Source: Acidobacteriota bacterium
Lineage (GTDB): Bacteria; Acidobacteriota; Terriglobia; Terriglobales; Acidobacteriaceae
Assembly: GCA_013289875.1 (NCBI GenBank)
Contig: JABCZC010000008.1
Span: 1-64,000 of the forward strand
Reading direction: 5' to 3'
DNA: 64,000 nt
The stretch's first letter is position 1, and each line of letters begins with the position of its first letter. Below the pieces are notes generated by a model, which did no database searches, was not told the origin of the DNA, and saw only the letters and a program-made list of their open reading frames with translations. Below, piece after piece: positions 61,955-64,000 of this stretch. The position numbers and the translations under genes are program-made.

Positions 61955-62839
61955 CTATCCGACGAAATCGACCTTCACGGGATGAGGAATGATGCCGCGC
62001 TCGTGTCCCAGGGCCAGCAGCCGACGGATGGCTTCGCGGCCATCTTCGCCGTAGTTAAGGGTGCGGTCGTTGACATACATGCCGACGAACTTGTTCGCCA
62101 GATCCTGGTCAAGGTCGCGAGCGAATTGCATGGCGTAGGCCAGGGCCTCGTCGCGATGATCCAGTCCGTGCTGAATACTGTCGCGCAGCGCCTGGGTCAC
62201 GGTCTGCATGGTTTTCTCGCCGAGCGAGCGGCGAATGGCGTTGCCGCCCAGTGGCAGAGGCAACCCTGTTTTCTCCCGCCACCACTGTCCCAGATCGAGC
62301 ACCTTGTGCAGACCGCTCTGTGAGTAGGTAAGCTGACCCTCGTGGATGATGAGTCCGGCTTCGAAGTTGCCGGTCCGAACCTCGGGGATGATTCGATCGA
62401 AGGGGACGACGGCGGTCTCGATTTCGGGCGCAAAGAGCTGAAGCGCGAGAGCGGCGGTGGTGAGCGTGCCGGGAATGGCGACGCGGACCTTCTTAATGGC
62501 GTCGAGGGTGAAAGGGCGGCTGGCCACGATCATGGGGCCGTATCCTTCGCCCACCGAGCCGCCGCAGGCCATCAGGGCGTAGTTGTCCTGGAGGTAAGGA
62601 TAGGCGTGAAAGGAAATGGCGGTTACGTCGTAGAAGGCTTCGCGGATCGCCTTCTGGTTCAGCGTTTCGATGTCGGTGAGGCTGTGGGTGAACTTGAAGC
62701 CGGGAACGCGAACCTTGTTGGTAGCGAGGCCGTAAAACATGAAGGCATCATCGGAATCCGGACTATGGGCGATGGTTATCTCGCGGATATGCGAGGAGGA
62801 CGTAGGGGAATCGATGGGGAGGGAAGGCGTTGCGCTCAC
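61955..62839 (-). CDS. mqnD: 1,4-dihydroxy-6-naphthoate synthase
   Basis: A 294-residue enzyme of the futalosine route to menaquinone that cleaves cyclic dehypoxanthinyl futalosine to 1,4-dihydroxy-6-naphthoate. It belongs to the periplasmic-binding-protein-like fold: ITIAHSPDSDDAFMFYGLAT at the start, DIETLNQKAIREAFYDVTAI, SVGEGYGPMIVASRP, FEAGLIIHEGQLTYSQSGL and GLPLPLGGNAIRRSLGEKT are MqnD signatures, and the conserved His in LIIHEGQLTY is the catalytic base. It converges on ADOP copy B with a 4-nt gap. Its presence implies that menaquinone is not made through MenC. Confidence 0.95.
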   Translation of the reverse strand: MSATPSLPIDSPTSSSHIREITIAHSPDSDDAFMFYGLATNKVRVPGFKFTHSLTDIETLNQKAIREAFYDVTAISFHAYPYLQDNYALMACGGSVGEGYGPMIVASRPFTLDAIKKVRVAIPGTLTTAALALQLFAPEIETAVVPFDRIIPEVRTGNFEAGLIIHEGQLTYSQSGLHKVLDLGQWWREKTGLPLPLGGNAIRRSLGEKTMQTVTQALRDSIQHGLDHRDEALAYAMQFARDLDQDLANKFVGMYVNDRTLNYGEDGREAIRRLLALGHERGIIPHPVKVDFVG

Positions 62840-62915
62840 TGCAGGTTCCTGATCCTTTCAACAAAGCGAAGAGCCGGAATAGGGCTCGGACAGAAGAAGT
62901 CGCCTGAATAACACC

Positions 62916-63545
62916 CTAGTGTCCGGTCCCACCGTCGAGGCCGTCAGAAGGACTGCGAAATTTGTTGCGAAGCGTGAGAAGTCCTATGGCGACAGCAGCC
63001 GAAGCGCAGATCTTGAGGGCGTCTCCGGGCAGGAAAGGCCTCACGGTCATTTTGAGCGCCGTGCCTAGTGACTGCTTAGCAATCATTGCGAACCAGGATG
63101 CGCCGACAGCGAGAATGACCAAGCTGCCGACGGCGGCGGAGAGCACGCAGGAGGTAAAGGAAGCGGGCCGGATGCGCCGGGCGAGGAAGCCGGTGAGAGC
63201 TGCCGCAAAAGGATAGGAGAGCAGGTATCCGCCGGTCGGACCCATGAGCTGCAGTACTCCGCCGGCACCATGGGGGCTGAAAACGGGCAGGCCGGCGGCT
63301 CCTTCGACGAGGTAGAGGGCGAGCGCGGCGAAGGCGGCGACCGGTTCGAGCGTCAGCCCCAGGAGCAAGACTGCGAAGGTCTGCAGTGTCAGCGGCACGG
63401 GTGTGAACAACAACGGGACCGACACATGCGCGCAGAGGGCGACGAGGAGACTGCCGACGACGACGGCGGAGGTTCGGGAAATGGCTGGCGAAACTGATGC
63501 GGAACGGGTAACGTTCCTCGAACCTATGACTTGCGTCTGATCCAT
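62916..63545 (-). CDS. bioY: Biotin transporter BioY
   Basis: A 209-residue S-component of the ECF biotin transporter with six hydrophobic segments. Signature: LLFTPVPLTLQTFAVLLLGL, then VEGAAGLPVFSPHGAGGVLQ and LMGPTGGYLLSYPFAAALTG, typical BioY. It can bind biotin alone or work with an ECF T/A module encoded elsewhere. The MDQTQVIGS start is an unusually long cytoplasmic N-terminus of about 25 residues. A BirA operator was not recognised in the short upstream gap. Confidence 0.94.
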   Translation of the reverse strand: MDQTQVIGSRNVTRSASVSPAISRTSAVVVGSLLVALCAHVSVPLLFTPVPLTLQTFAVLLLGLTLEPVAAFAALALYLVEGAAGLPVFSPHGAGGVLQLMGPTGGYLLSYPFAAALTGFLARRIRPASFTSCVLSAAVGSLVILAVGASWFAMIAKQSLGTALKMTVRPFLPGDALKICASAAVAIGLLTLRNKFRSPSDGLDGGTGH

Positions 63546-63566
63546 ATTGGCCTTCTCTGTAACTGA

Positions 63567-63722
63567 CTATTCGGGGTGTTTGAGCGGATCGTCGTTGCTA
63601 CTGCTTAAGTGAAGCGGGTCTCGGGTTTCAGCGTCGTGATTGCGGATGTGGCGCGTAACCGCAAGGATGGTCCAGACTATCGCCACCAGGCTCAGGACGA
63701 AGACAGCATACAAAATACTCAT
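63567..63722 (-). CDS. Small single-pass membrane protein
   Basis: A 51-residue protein (MSILYAVFVLSLVAIVWTIL start) with one N-terminal membrane helix (about 3-22) and a polar tail (RHIRNHDAETRDPLHLSSSN). The upstream extension of the frame (to 63752) would add ten residues. It lies 21 nt before the bioY start on the same strand, so it may be cotranscribed. Function unknown. Confidence 0.5.
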   Translation of the reverse strand: MSILYAVFVLSLVAIVWTILAVTRHIRNHDAETRDPLHLSSSNDDPLKHPE

Positions 63723-63799
63723 GGAAACCAAGTCAAGGATAACAAAGCCCATCGCGATGTGCCATCCATGTGCGATCCCGCGGCCGTGTGGCTACGGGC

Positions 63800-64000
63800 T
63801 CAGGGTGCCACGGTCGCGGCGAGCCAGTCGAGATATGCCTGGTTTCCCGATTCCAGCGCTATGACAACAAACTCGGGGACCTCATACGAATGCATCTCGC
63901 GCAGGGCAGTCTCGAGTTCAGGGAGTCTTTCCGCCGAGGTCTTGATCAGCATTAAGACTTCATGCGCCGTTTCGATCGCACCTTGCCAGCTGTAAACCGA
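63800..64000 (-). CDS. cutA: Divalent-cation tolerance protein CutA, C-terminal part
   Basis: The last 66 residues of a CutA1-type protein run off the right edge of the window. Visible: SVYSWQGAIETAHEVLMLIK, then YEVPEFVVIALESGNQAYLD and WLAATV at the end, matching the family (YxW, HSYEVPE and the closing LDW). CutA trimers are linked to copper tolerance in E. coli, although the role in most bacteria is unclear. The start codon is outside the window. Confidence 0.92.
   Translation of the reverse strand, partial: SVYSWQGAIETAHEVLMLIKTSAERLPELETALREMHSYEVPEFVVIALESGNQAYLDWLAATVAP

Noticed and set aside
1-64000. tRNA, rRNA, riboswitch, prophage or IS element
   Set aside because: No cloverleaf-like segment, rRNA sequence, known aptamer, transposase, integrase or phage structural gene set was recognised on reading both strands; a covariance search was not possible.

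Overview
This 64 kb window is a dense, high-GC bacterial chromosome segment with short intergenic gaps and many 4-nt ATGA overlaps. Its content points to the phylum Acidobacteriota, probably class Terriglobia. The strongest sign is a PadR regulator followed by two tandem ADOP-type MacB/FtsX permeases (acidobacterial duplicated orphan permeases) with no ATPase gene beside them. Menaquinone made by the futalosine route (mqnD) and a Gram-negative ADP-heptose pathway fit the same assignment. I found no rRNA, tRNA, CRISPR array, complete IS element, integrase or replication origin.

Layout. 1-8.1 kb: end of an M3 peptidase, glutamine-dependent NAD synthetase, a secreted thioredoxin-fold protein, two VOC proteins, DUF1810, a bacterial SET-domain protein, a TPR protein and a prepilin peptidase. 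8.1-11 kb: a translationally coupled trio of mazG, a GNAT acyltransferase and an enolase-superfamily enzyme. 11-14 kb: an odd island of unknown genes with an apparently broken start and two reading frames separated by one TGA. 14-28 kb: a DUF3857/transglutaminase/TPR protein, secreted hypothetical proteins, nitroreductase, Nudix, alpha/beta hydrolase, ubiX, purB, a MarR-ClC pair, glutaredoxin-like and cupin genes. 28-31.3 kb: a minus-strand cluster for arginine to putrescine (pyruvoyl arginine decarboxylase, agmatine deiminase, N-carbamoylputrescine amidase), followed by an Imm53-like gene and tadA. 31-41.8 kb: MFS exporter, SCO1-like protein, Gfo/Idh oxidoreductase, icd and mdh, an ArsR-SRPBCC pair and assorted enzymes. 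42-54 kb: surface-polysaccharide region with glycosyltransferases, UDP-glucose dehydrogenase, all four ADP-heptose enzymes (hldD, gmhB, gmhA, hldE) and a polyprenyl-phosphate sugar transferase. 54-64 kb: MFS transporter, PadR-ADOP-ADOP, mqnD, bioY and cutA.

The most unusual noncoding signal is a composite repeat found three times (about 37.7, 42.0 and 47.3 kb). Each copy sits directly 3' of a gene and in that gene's orientation. It starts with an ACCCCC-TCCCCC tract, continues with degenerate GATTCT-containing units about 50 bp apart, and ends with a conserved module. The other leading candidates for new biology are the 11-14 kb island and the GNAT/N-succinylamino-acid-racemase-like pair in a genome that makes menaquinone by another route. 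Two regulators also have clear operator-like inverted repeats in front of them (MarR at 24.8 kb, PadR at 56.2 kb). All family assignments were made by eye; no database search was run.
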